Source: Flavicella sp963932955 (GTDB taxonomy: Bacteria; Bacteroidota; Bacteroidia; Flavobacteriales; Flavobacteriaceae). Taken from it: a stretch of DNA of 55,463 bases. Position numbers and translations under genes: made by a program. The stretch lies in the NCBI GenBank assembly GCA_963932955.1, contig CAWVRK010000011.1:1-55463 (forward strand), in the 5' to 3' direction. The notes under the pieces were generated by a model. It made no database searches and was not told the origin of the DNA. It saw only the letters and a program-made list of their open reading frames with translations. Shown one piece after another: positions 23,703 to 31,572 of the stretch (position 1 is the stretch's first letter; each line of letters opens with the position of its first letter).

Positions 23703-25268
23703 TTAAGAACTGCAAGACAACATGGAACATCCCACTTTGTGACGTGCCCATTCAGGACGTTTTGCAAACCATCTCTCAGCATCGGGTTGCTCGTCATAGG
23801 GGTTTTTTAAAAGGACAAACAATTCGTCAATCAAACTGTAGTCTCCTTTTTCTGCCGCCTCAATAGCCAATTGCGCCATGTAATTTCTCAACACGTATTT
23901 TGGATTGACAGCATTCATTTTCTCTTTTCTCTCTGAATCGGTATTTGTTTCTTTTTTCAGTCTTTGTAAGTACGAGCTGAACCATGTTTCCCATATTTGG
24001 ACGACACTCTTTGTGAGCTCTTTCGGTTTGTAAAAAGCATCGTGGATCAGTAGCATTGCCTCTTTGGGATTGTTGGTTTTGGAAAGGCTCGAAAGCTTTC
24101 TAAAAAACAGCGTCATGTCTGTTTCGGTCAGTTGCAAGGTTTCTTCCAATTTGTCATACAATTTCCGATCTGCTGCACCGCTTTTTTCGAGGCCCAATTT
24201 GGATGCATGCATTTCGAGTTCTCTTTGTTCAAAAGAGGTTTTGTACATTTCCAAAACGGCTTCAAGTGGCGCAGCTTCTCCAATCAAGGGATAGAGAGCA
24301 TTGGCCAACTGCAATAAATTCCACAAACCGATGTTGGGTTGGTTTTCATAGCGGTATCTTTTGTGTTCCCGATCGGTTGTGTTTGGTGTCCAGTGGGGGT
24401 CGTAACCTTCGAGCCAGCCATAAGGTCCGTAATCAATCGTCAATCCTAAGATGGATAGGTTGTCTGTGTTCATCACACCATGGACAAAGCCCACACGCTG
24501 CCAGTGAACAATGGTTTCCAATGTTTTTTCAGCGACTTCTTTGAAAAAGGCGAGATAGCTTGTTTTCGAAGGACTGCCCAGATGTGGAAAATGGTTTTTG
24601 ATTGTGAAATCAACGAGGATTTTTAAATTTTTCACATCGTTTCGTGCTGCAAAAATCTCATAATTTCCAAAACGCAAAAAAGAAGGTGCCACGCGACATA
24701 CAATCGCTCCTTTTTCATAGGCGGGGTTGCCGTTGTAAAGTACATCTCTCAACACTTCTTCTCCTGTCAGCGCGATGGATAGTGCACGCGTAGTGTTTAT
24801 GCCCAAATGGTACATGGCTTCACTGCAGAGGTATTCTCTGACAGAAGAGCGCAAGACTGCCAAGCCGTCTGCAGTTCTCGAATAAGGGGTTGGACCTGCA
24901 CCTTTGAGTTGCAGAACCCAATGGCGGTTGTTGTGTTCAATTTCGGCAAGGTTGATGGCTCTTCCATCTCCCAATTGTCCTGCCCAATTGCCAAATTGAT
25001 GCCCGCCATAACACATGGCGTATGGCGAAGAGTTGGGAATGAGTGCATTGCCAGTAAAAACATTTAGGAATTCTTTAGAGTGGAGTTCTTTTACAGTCAA
25101 ACCCAGTTCTTCTCCCATGGCTTCTGAAAAATGAAGTATTTTTGGTGCATTGGTTTTTTGAGGGGTCACGTAAGAAAAACAACTTTCAACAACCTGTCTT
25201 CTTGTGTTTTCTCGAAGTGGGTCTGAAGGGAGGTTTTTTACAAATCTGTCTGAGAGCTTAAATTTCAT
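23703..25268 (-). CDS. selO: Protein adenylyltransferase SelO (YdiU), cysteine form
   Basis: Pseudokinase-fold enzyme known to transfer AMP to proteins, linked to redox stress. The 521-residue protein has GDGRAINLAEI, LQLKGAGPTPYSRTADG, RSSVREYLCSEAM, VCRVAPSFLRFGNYEIF and the metal-binding HGVMNTDNLSILGLTIDYGP. The C-terminal tail ends SCSS, with Cys519 where selenoprotein homologues carry selenocysteine. The start ATG overlaps the stop of the upstream galM remnant (ATGA). Confidence 0.95.
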   Translation of the reverse strand: MKFKLSDRFVKNLPSDPLRENTRRQVVESCFSYVTPQKTNAPKILHFSEAMGEELGLTVKELHSKEFLNVFTGNALIPNSSPYAMCYGGHQFGNWAGQLGDGRAINLAEIEHNNRHWVLQLKGAGPTPYSRTADGLAVLRSSVREYLCSEAMYHLGINTTRALSIALTGEEVLRDVLYNGNPAYEKGAIVCRVAPSFLRFGNYEIFAARNDVKNLKILVDFTIKNHFPHLGSPSKTSYLAFFKEVAEKTLETIVHWQRVGFVHGVMNTDNLSILGLTIDYGPYGWLEGYDPHWTPNTTDREHKRYRYENQPNIGLWNLLQLANALYPLIGEAAPLEAVLEMYKTSFEQRELEMHASKLGLEKSGAADRKLYDKLEETLQLTETDMTLFFRKLSSLSKTNNPKEAMLLIHDAFYKPKELTKSVVQIWETWFSSYLQRLKKETNTDSERKEKMNAVNPKYVLRNYMAQLAIEAAEKGDYSLIDELFVLLKNPYDEQPDAERWFAKRPEWARHKVGCSMLSCSS

Positions 25269-25456
25269 GACTGCTTATCGAAGGGTTCCAAATTTATAAC
25301 TGCAAAATGAAGTGTAGATTTCTTTAGCCTGCCAACATAATTTGTGATTTGAGCGACCATGCCATCGCTGTTTTTCAAAGTAAAAAGACCTGCTTTTTTT
25401 CCGCCAAGTAAGCGGTCAAAACCAGCGTTTTTTACCAAGTTTTTAGAAAATTTCAT
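25265..25456 (-). pseudogene. Remnant of aldose 1-epimerase (galM)
   Basis: A 63-residue frame in which KKAGLFTLKNSDGMVAQITNYVGRL matches the N-terminal strand region of aldose 1-epimerases (pattern: G-x-ytLtN-x-nGm-x-itNYGgri), with G replaced by V. After this ~25-residue block the sequence diverges and stops, so about 280 residues of a normal GalM are missing. The TGA overlaps the selO start, so the fragment may still be translated and coupled to selO. Remnant by deletion is the simplest reading; a reused small protein is the alternative. Start chosen at MKFSKNLVKN. Confidence 0.6.
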
Positions 25457-25460
25457 TTTT

Positions 25461-25844
25461 TCATTTTTTTTGAATGTGAATTTCCTTAAACGTAGCGAAG
25501 GAATCACAACGTTCAATAAGCATAGAGACTGATAAATCTTTCAGTTCTCCATTTACTTGGTAGGTTTGACAGGGGATTTTTACGTTGGTGTCGCTTTTTG
25601 AAAAATCGACATCGCTCGTTCTTAAAAGGTCGTCAATTTTCAAAGAGTCCAATTGGTAATCGCGCAGTGTTTTCTGAGCTTGATCAGAAAAAAAACGCTG
25701 TTCTTTAATGCGAATGCTTTTCAATGTTCTTGCATCGGGACCGTAGGGGAATTCTATCTTTTTTTGTTTTGCGATAAAAAGCACGATGACGGTACCAATA
25801 GACATTCCAACTAAAAAATAAAGGCTACGTTTTGCAAGGTTCAT
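25461..25844 (-). CDS. Small membrane-anchored protein, possibly DUF4258
   Basis: A 127-residue protein with one N-terminal transmembrane helix (LYFLVGMSIGTVIVLFIA) followed by KQKKIEFPYGPDARTLKSIR and an extracytoplasmic domain. Flavobacterial proteins with this layout are often annotated DUF4258 (recalled, not searched). Start at 25844 (MNLAKRSLYF); the upstream frame is hydrophilic and lacks support. A possible variant -7 box TATTTTTA (25872-25865, minus) lies 20 bases upstream. It sits between the galM remnant and the alanine-dehydrogenase-like gene. Confidence 0.65.
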   Translation of the reverse strand: MNLAKRSLYFLVGMSIGTVIVLFIAKQKKIEFPYGPDARTLKSIRIKEQRFFSDQAQKTLRDYQLDSLKIDDLLRTSDVDFSKSDTNVKIPCQTYQVNGELKDLSVSMLIERCDSFATFKEIHIQKK

Positions 25845-25923
25845 ATGGCATGTATTTGAGGGTGTAAAAATACAATTATAGAATCGATTGAATGGTTTTT
25901 GATTTTGAAAATACAAAAGGATT

Positions 25924-27123
25924 TTACAAAATCAACAAATTGATGTCTCTAAAGGGAAGGTCGAACCACTCGGCAACGGATTTGTTAGTTAGAATTCCGT
26001 GGTAAAAGTATATGCCACTTCGCATTACTCGTTCGTTTCGTACCACTTGCTCAAGACCGCCCTCTTCGGCAATGTGCAAAAGGAAGGGGGTGAAAATATT
26101 ACTGATCGAAACGGTAGCGGTTCTCGCATAACGAGAAGGAATGTTTGGCACACAATAATGGGTGATGCCGTGTTTTTCAAAAGTAGGTTGGCTGTGCGTG
26201 GTGACTTCCGAAGTTTCGATACATCCACCTCGATCGATGCTAACATCGACAATGACAGAACCAGGTTTCATGAGCCTTACCATTTCTTCAGTCACCACAA
26301 TAGGTGCTCTTGATTTTCCGCGAATGGCACTGATGACTACGTCACAACGCATTAACGCTTTTTGCAGGGTTCTCGGTTGCAATGTGGAGGTGAATAGGGG
26401 GCTTTTTGAAATTTGTTGCAATTTCCTCAATTTGGAAATGGAGTTATCAAAAACTTTGACAGATGCACCTAAGCCCAAGGCGGATTTGGCTGCAAATTCT
26501 CCAACGGTTCCTGCCCCCAAAATCACCACTTTTGCAGGAGGGACACCGCCGATATTTCCCATCAACAGGCCATTTCCGTTTTTTTGATTGCTCATAAGTT
26601 CTGAAGCGATTAACACAGAGGCGGTACCCGCAATCTCACTGAGGGATTGAACCACAGGATATTTGCCTTCAGGGTCTCGAATGTAATCGAAAGCGATGGC
26701 GGTAATTCTTTTATTGGCAAGAGCTTCAAAGTATTTTTTTGTCTGTGTTTTGAGTTGCAGTGCAGAGACCAAAACACTTTGGGGTCTGATGTAGTCTATT
26801 TCGGCAAGAGTAGGGGGTTCAATTTTTAAAATAAGATCGCAACTGAACACTTCTTCTGTGCTGTAGGATATTTTTGCTCCTGCATCCGAATAATTTTGAT
26901 CGGTGTAGTTGGCTCCTTCACCTGCACCTGTCTCTACGACAATTCGATGACCGTTTTTGGTCATGGCACTTACAGCATCGGGTGTCAAACAAATTCGCTT
27001 TTCTTCGAAATGTGTTTCTTTAGGGAGTCCGATAAACAGGGTTCCTTTTTGTTTTTTTACTTCCAGCATTTCTTCTTTAGGAATCAGTTCTTCTTTGCTG
27101 AAGGGCGAATAGTGTTTGCTCAT
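25924..27123 (-). CDS. ald: Alanine dehydrogenase-like protein
   Basis: NAD(P)-dependent dehydrogenase of the AlaDH / transhydrogenase-alpha family, 399 residues with a ~28-residue N-terminal extension. GLPKETHFEEKRICLTPDAV opens the fold, K100 in LILKIEPPT matches the substrate lysine of AlaDH, and VVILGAGTVGEFAAKSALGLGA is the nucleotide-binding loop. The catalytic histidine of AlaDH (FxHLAAS context) aligns with Q123 in SALQLKT, so alanine dehydrogenase activity is uncertain. Probably in one operon with porX and tsaE, 23 bases after tsaE. Confidence 0.8.
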   Translation of the reverse strand: MSKHYSPFSKEELIPKEEMLEVKKQKGTLFIGLPKETHFEEKRICLTPDAVSAMTKNGHRIVVETGAGEGANYTDQNYSDAGAKISYSTEEVFSCDLILKIEPPTLAEIDYIRPQSVLVSALQLKTQTKKYFEALANKRITAIAFDYIRDPEGKYPVVQSLSEIAGTASVLIASELMSNQKNGNGLLMGNIGGVPPAKVVILGAGTVGEFAAKSALGLGASVKVFDNSISKLRKLQQISKSPLFTSTLQPRTLQKALMRCDVVISAIRGKSRAPIVVTEEMVRLMKPGSVIVDVSIDRGGCIETSEVTTHSQPTFEKHGITHYCVPNIPSRYARTATVSISNIFTPFLLHIAEEGGLEQVVRNERVMRSGIYFYHGILTNKSVAEWFDLPFRDINLLIL

Positions 27124-27146
27124 GTTTTGGCTAAAGTAATGGGGTT

Positions 27147-27554
27147 TTAGACTATTTTGATGTTGCGTGAATTGTCCTCGTTTTTCGTAAGGTGTATTTC
27201 CACACTTTCTAAAGGTAGTAAATTTTCAACACACGAAGGCCATTCGACCAAGCACCAAGCATCTCTAAGAAAATACTCTTCCATACCAATGTCGTATGCT
27301 TCTTCTTCATTTTTGATGCGGTAGAAGTCAAAATGATAAACAGTTTCCCGAGTATTGGTTTGGTATTCGTTGACCAGTGAAAATGTGGGGGAGTTGGCAA
27401 TCTCTTCTACACCCAATTGCTTGGCAATCTCTTTAATCAGAGTTGTTTTTCCAAGTCCCATTTCTCCGTAAAATAGAAGTGTTTTGTGGCTTGCTTCTTG
27501 GAGAATGGATTTTGCTATAGTTGGCAAGTCTTTTAAGGTATAGGTGGTATTCAT
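27147..27554 (-). CDS. tsaE: tRNA t6A biosynthesis ATPase TsaE
   Basis: P-loop ATPase that works with TsaB and TsaD to make threonylcarbamoyladenosine at position 37 of ANN-decoding tRNAs. The 135-residue protein has Walker A GEMGLGKTTLIKEI, SPTFSLVNEY, VYHFDFYRI and the C-terminal LVEWPS. ATG at 27554 is chosen (MNTTYTLKDL); it is 1 base after the porX stop. Confidence 0.93.
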   Translation of the reverse strand: MNTTYTLKDLPTIAKSILQEASHKTLLFYGEMGLGKTTLIKEIAKQLGVEEIANSPTFSLVNEYQTNTRETVYHFDFYRIKNEEEAYDIGMEEYFLRDAWCLVEWPSCVENLLPLESVEIHLTKNEDNSRNIKIV

Positions 27555-27555
27555 G

Positions 27556-29103
27556 TTATTTGGGTTCAAAGACAGCACAAGGGATGATCATTTCTTCCAA
27601 AGAAATGCCACCGTGCTGGTAGGTGTTCTTATAATATTTTACAAAGTGGTTGTAGTTGTTTGGGTAGGCAAAGAATAGGTCTTCTTTTGCAAAGACAAAG
27701 GAGCTGTTTATGTGTTGTGAAGGTAAAAAAATATCTTTTGGGTTTGGTACTGCGTATACATCTTTTTCTTGGTAAGAAAGACTTTTGCCTGTTTTGTACC
27801 TGAGGTTGGAACTAATGTTTTTATTGCCGATGATTTTGGTTGGGTTTTTACTGTTGATGGTCCCGTGATCTGTGGTAATGACAAGTTGCATGCCTGCCTT
27901 GCTCGCTTTTTGAAGGGTGCTAAAGATGGGGGAGTTTTTGAACCAGCTTAGAGTCAAGGAGCGGTAGGACTTTTCATTTCCTGCGAGTTGTTTGATGACG
28001 TCCAACTCAGTTTTGGAATGAGAGAGCATGTCAACAAAGTTGTAGACCACTACCGAAAGCTCTTTTGTTTTCAGATTGTTGAAGTTGTCGTCCAATTCTT
28101 GGGCTGCTTTTGAAGTGGTAATTTTGTGGTATCCGTGCTTCATTTCGGGCTGAAGTCTTTGTAGCTGAGCTGAAAGAAATTCTTTTTCGTACAGGTTTTT
28201 TCCACCTTCATCCTCATCATTTTTCCAGTATTCGGGGTGTCTTTTTTCCATGTCCAAAGGAGTGAGTCCTGAAAAAATAGCATTTCTTGCGTACTGTGTC
28301 GCTGTAGGTAAAATACTAAAATAGGAGATTTCTTTGGTTTTTTTGTAAAAAGGTTGCAGGTGAGGTTCCAATACCTTCCATTGGTCGTAACGCAAATTGT
28401 CAATCACAACGAGCAGCGTTCCGTTTTTAGGATTCATCTGAGGAAGGACAAAGTCTTTGAGCAAGGTGTGGGAAAATACAGGTCGGTCTGCACTCTTGAG
28501 TAAACTTTGGTAGTTTTTTTTAATAAATTTAAAAAACAAGCTATTGGCTTCCTGCTTTTGGCTTTCTAAAATGCCCAACATTCCTGGGTCACTAATGGTT
28601 TCGAGTTCCAATTCCCAATGCAGCAGTCGGTGGTAGATGTCGATCCATTCCTCGTAAGAATTCACAGTTGCTAGATCCATGGATATTTTTCGGAATTCTC
28701 GTTGGTATTTGGAGGTGGTCTTTTCGTTTACCAAGCGGGAGTGGTCTAAGTTTTTCTTCAGACTTAGAAGAATTTGATGGGGGTTTACAGGTTTGATTAG
28801 GTAATCGGCAATTTTCGATCCGATGGCTTCTTCCATGATGTATTCCTCCTCGCTTTTGGTAATCATTATTACGGGAAGATTGGGTTTTGAATTTTTGATT
28901 TCTGACAGTGTCTCAATACCAGTGAGTCCGGGCATGTTTTCATCTAAGAAAACAATGTCGTAGTTGTTTTCGGCAATAAGATCAATAGCATCGGCACCGT
29001 TGGTTGCTTTGGAAACAAGGTAGTTTTTAGATTCTAGAAAAAGAATGTGTGGTTTCAAAAGATCGATTTCATCATCTACCCAAAGTATGTGCATGGCATT
29101 CAT
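27556..29103 (-). CDS. porX: PorX-type response regulator with PglZ domain
   Basis: Response regulator known in Bacteroidota to control type IX secretion genes and gliding. The receiver domain (about 1-125) has VDDE, the phospho-acceptor D54 in VFLDENMPG, and conserved K in YLIKPVNP. From about residue 200 a PglZ (alkaline phosphatase-like) domain shows VVIDNLRYDQW and ITTDHGT, with a C-terminal HGGISLEEMIIPCA. 515 residues, full length. Start 29103, or 29094 (MHILWVDDE). The partner kinase PorY is not in the window. First gene of porX-tsaE-ald. Confidence 0.93.
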   Translation of the reverse strand: MNAMHILWVDDEIDLLKPHILFLESKNYLVSKATNGADAIDLIAENNYDIVFLDENMPGLTGIETLSEIKNSKPNLPVIMITKSEEEYIMEEAIGSKIADYLIKPVNPHQILLSLKKNLDHSRLVNEKTTSKYQREFRKISMDLATVNSYEEWIDIYHRLLHWELELETISDPGMLGILESQKQEANSLFFKFIKKNYQSLLKSADRPVFSHTLLKDFVLPQMNPKNGTLLVVIDNLRYDQWKVLEPHLQPFYKKTKEISYFSILPTATQYARNAIFSGLTPLDMEKRHPEYWKNDEDEGGKNLYEKEFLSAQLQRLQPEMKHGYHKITTSKAAQELDDNFNNLKTKELSVVVYNFVDMLSHSKTELDVIKQLAGNEKSYRSLTLSWFKNSPIFSTLQKASKAGMQLVITTDHGTINSKNPTKIIGNKNISSNLRYKTGKSLSYQEKDVYAVPNPKDIFLPSQHINSSFVFAKEDLFFAYPNNYNHFVKYYKNTYQHGGISLEEMIIPCAVFEPK

Positions 29104-29234
29104 AGCATTTTTTTGTTATGTGTTTGAATTGTTCCTTCCGCATTCTTGCCAAAAGATCTTTTTGAGCGCCTTGTTTTACGAAGGGATGCTCAGATTTAAA
29201 AATACATCCGTTCCTTCGAATTGCCAAAGATTGT

Positions 29235-29242
29235 TATCTTTG
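29235..29242 (+). promoter_or_regulatory. HD-hydrolase promoter -7 box
   Basis: TATCTTTG, full -7 match, 25 bases before the TTG start at 29268. No well-placed TTG at -33. Confidence 0.55.
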
Positions 29243-29267
29243 TTTTTTTATAAAAATCCGAAATCTT

Positions 29268-30497
29268 TTGAGTGCAAAAAAAACAAACAAGTTAAAGATA
29301 TTAAACGACCCAATTTACGGATTTATTACAATTCCCAATGCATTAATTTTCGATTTGATCGAGCACCGTTATTTTCAACGTTTGAGGCGAATATCTCAGA
29401 TGGGGCTTTCTTATTTGGTCTATCCTGGGGTCCATCACACTCGTTTTCATCACGCCATCGGTTGTATGCATCTGATGCAAAACGCCATTCGCACTTTGCG
29501 TGTCAAAGGAGTTGAGATTTCCACAGCGGAAGAGACGGCCCTGAATTGTGCGATTCTTCTGCACGACATTGGTCACGGTCCTTTTTCGCACGCATTGGAA
29601 CACAGCATTGTGACGGGGGTCAATCACGAGGAAATCTCATTGTTGTACATGCGGGCTTTGAATGAAGAATTCGAGGGACAGTTGACCATGGCGATTGCTA
29701 TTTTTGAAGGCAACTACCCGCGAAAATTTATGCACCAATTGATTTCCAGCCAGTTAGATATGGACCGCTTGGACTATTTAAAACGCGATAGTTTCTACAG
29801 TGGTGTTTCAGAAGGAAATATCAATTCTGAGCGACTGATTGCCATGCTCAATGTGGTTCATGACGAATTGGTCTTGGAAGAAAAAGGAATTTATTCTGCC
29901 GAAAAATTTATTGTTGGCCGTCGCTTGATGTATTGGCAAGTCTATTTGCACAAGACGGGAGTGGTGGCAGAACGGATGTTGGTCAATTTATTGCGCAGAG
30001 CCAATGAACTCTCTACAAAAGGGTTTGTGCTTCCAGGCAGCAAAGCATTTCAGTTCTTTTTAAAACACCAAATATCCGATGCAAATTTTGATTCGGAAAC
30101 ATTGAAAACTTTTGCAAAATTAGACGACTACGACATTTTGTCGGCCATCAAAGATTGGATCAGCCATGAGGATGAGATCCTTTCTTCTCTCTCAAGGATG
30201 TTGATCAACAGGGAGTTGTTGAAAATTGAAATTTCTCAGACCTCCATGTCTGATAAAGAATTTGAGCAATTGAAAGTTTCAAAACAAAAAGAATTGGGCT
30301 TGTCTTCGGAGGCAATGTCCTATTTTGTTTTCAAAGATTCCATTCAAAACCAAGCGTACGATTCTTCCAAGAGCAAGATCAATATTTATTTTAAGAATGG
30401 AGAAATTGCTGACATCACGGAGGCTTCTGATCAGTTGAATCTTCAGGCTTTGACCAAACCGGTGGTGAAATACTTCGTGTGTTACCCAAAGAAATAG
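29268..30497 (+). CDS. HD-domain phosphohydrolase (dGTPase / SAMHD1-like)
   Basis: Metal-dependent HD hydrolase of 409 residues, probably acting on nucleotides. The metal motif is visible: HTRFHHAIGC (H62 region), LLHDIGHGPFSHALEH (H99, D100), and DMDRLDYLKRDSFYSGV. The N-terminus ILNDPIYGFITIP and YLVYPGVHHTRF are typical of the family. There is no ATG upstream of the conserved block, so a TTG start at 29268 is proposed and fits the promoter spacing. lpxD follows 40 bases after the stop. Confidence 0.88.
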   Translation: MSAKKTNKLKILNDPIYGFITIPNALIFDLIEHRYFQRLRRISQMGLSYLVYPGVHHTRFHHAIGCMHLMQNAIRTLRVKGVEISTAEETALNCAILLHDIGHGPFSHALEHSIVTGVNHEEISLLYMRALNEEFEGQLTMAIAIFEGNYPRKFMHQLISSQLDMDRLDYLKRDSFYSGVSEGNINSERLIAMLNVVHDELVLEEKGIYSAEKFIVGRRLMYWQVYLHKTGVVAERMLVNLLRRANELSTKGFVLPGSKAFQFFLKHQISDANFDSETLKTFAKLDDYDILSAIKDWISHEDEILSSLSRMLINRELLKIEISQTSMSDKEFEQLKVSKQKELGLSSEAMSYFVFKDSIQNQAYDSSKSKINIYFKNGEIADITEASDQLNLQALTKPVVKYFVCYPKK

Positions 30498-30523
30498 CTA
30501 TGGCACAAGACATATTATTTTCA

Positions 30524-30531
30524 TACTTTTG
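30524..30531 (+). promoter_or_regulatory. lpxD promoter -7 box, very close to the start
   Basis: TACTTTTG, a full -7 match, ends only 6 bases before the lpxD ATG. Transcription would start at or next to the start codon. No clear TTG at -33, so read-through from the HD gene is also possible. Confidence 0.5.
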
Positions 30532-30537
30532 CAGATA

Positions 30538-31572
30538 ATGAAATTTACAGCATCACAAATAGCCGAACTGTTAGAAGGGGAGGTTCTAGGGGATCCCAAT
30601 ACGGAAGTCTCAAAGCTCGCAAAAATAGAGGAAGGTGAACCCGGTTCTCTCACATTTTTGTCAAACGAAAAATACACCCCATTTATATACACAACCCAGG
30701 CTTCAATTGCAATTGTAAATCAAACTTTTGTTCCTGAAAAAAAAGTGACACCCACCTTGATCAAAGTGGCGGATGCTTACAAAGCATTTTCTACACTATT
30801 GGCATTTTACAACGAAGTAAAGAATAACAAAACAGGGAGAGAGTCTCCCACTTTTGTAAGCGATTCCGCGATTTTAGGAGCTGACATTTATTTGGGTGCC
30901 TTTGTGTATATCGGTCAAAATGTTCGCATTGCGGACGGTGTCAAGTTGTATCCTAACTGTTTTATTGGAGACAATGTGGTCATTGGAGAGGGGACAACCT
31001 TGTATTCAGGTGTCAAAATATACTCTGAGACAGTCGTCGGAAAGCATTGTAAAATTCATGCAGGCGCGGTACTCGGTGCTGACGGTTTTGGCTTTGCACC
31101 CGGTACAGAGGGTGTGTATGCTCCGATTCCTCAAATAGGAAATGTCATTGTTGAAGACGGAGTAGACATCGGTGCCAACACCACGATAGACCGAGCTACT
31201 TTAGGGGCAACGCGTATTTGTGAAGGTGTGAAATTAGACAACCTGATACAAATTGCTCACAATGTGGAGATTGGCAAGCACACAGTGATTGCTGCTCAGA
31301 CAGCTGTCGCAGGTTCTACAAAAATCGGAAGCCATTGTATGATTGGTGGAAAAGTGGCAATCTCAGGTCATTTGAGAATCGGTGACGGAGTGAAAGTACA
31401 AGGAAATACAGGGGTTACTAAAGATATAAAAGCGCATGCAACCATCAAAGGAAGTCCCGCGTTCGATGCCAAGCAGTGGAACCGTTCCTATGTTCATTTT
31501 AAAAATTTGCAAGATTACGCTGAAAAAATAGCAGCATTTGAAAAAGATATAAAAGTTCTAAAAGGAGAATAA
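30538..31572 (+). CDS. lpxD: UDP-3-O-acylglucosamine N-acyltransferase LpxD
   Basis: Third step of lipid A synthesis: adds the N-linked hydroxyacyl chain from ACP. The 344-residue protein has an N-terminal uridine-binding domain (SLTFLSNEKYTPFI) and a left-handed beta-helix of hexapeptide repeats (for example GADIYLGAFVYIGQNVRIADG). The catalytic histidine lies in NLIQIAHNVEIG, and a C-terminal helix follows (FKNLQDYAEKIAAFEK). ATG at 30538 is chosen; an in-frame TTG at 30529 falls in the -7 box. Overlaps lpxC/fabZ by 1 base. Confidence 0.95.
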   Translation: MKFTASQIAELLEGEVLGDPNTEVSKLAKIEEGEPGSLTFLSNEKYTPFIYTTQASIAIVNQTFVPEKKVTPTLIKVADAYKAFSTLLAFYNEVKNNKTGRESPTFVSDSAILGADIYLGAFVYIGQNVRIADGVKLYPNCFIGDNVVIGEGTTLYSGVKIYSETVVGKHCKIHAGAVLGADGFGFAPGTEGVYAPIPQIGNVIVEDGVDIGANTTIDRATLGATRICEGVKLDNLIQIAHNVEIGKHTVIAAQTAVAGSTKIGSHCMIGGKVAISGHLRIGDGVKVQGNTGVTKDIKAHATIKGSPAFDAKQWNRSYVHFKNLQDYAEKIAAFEKDIKVLKGE

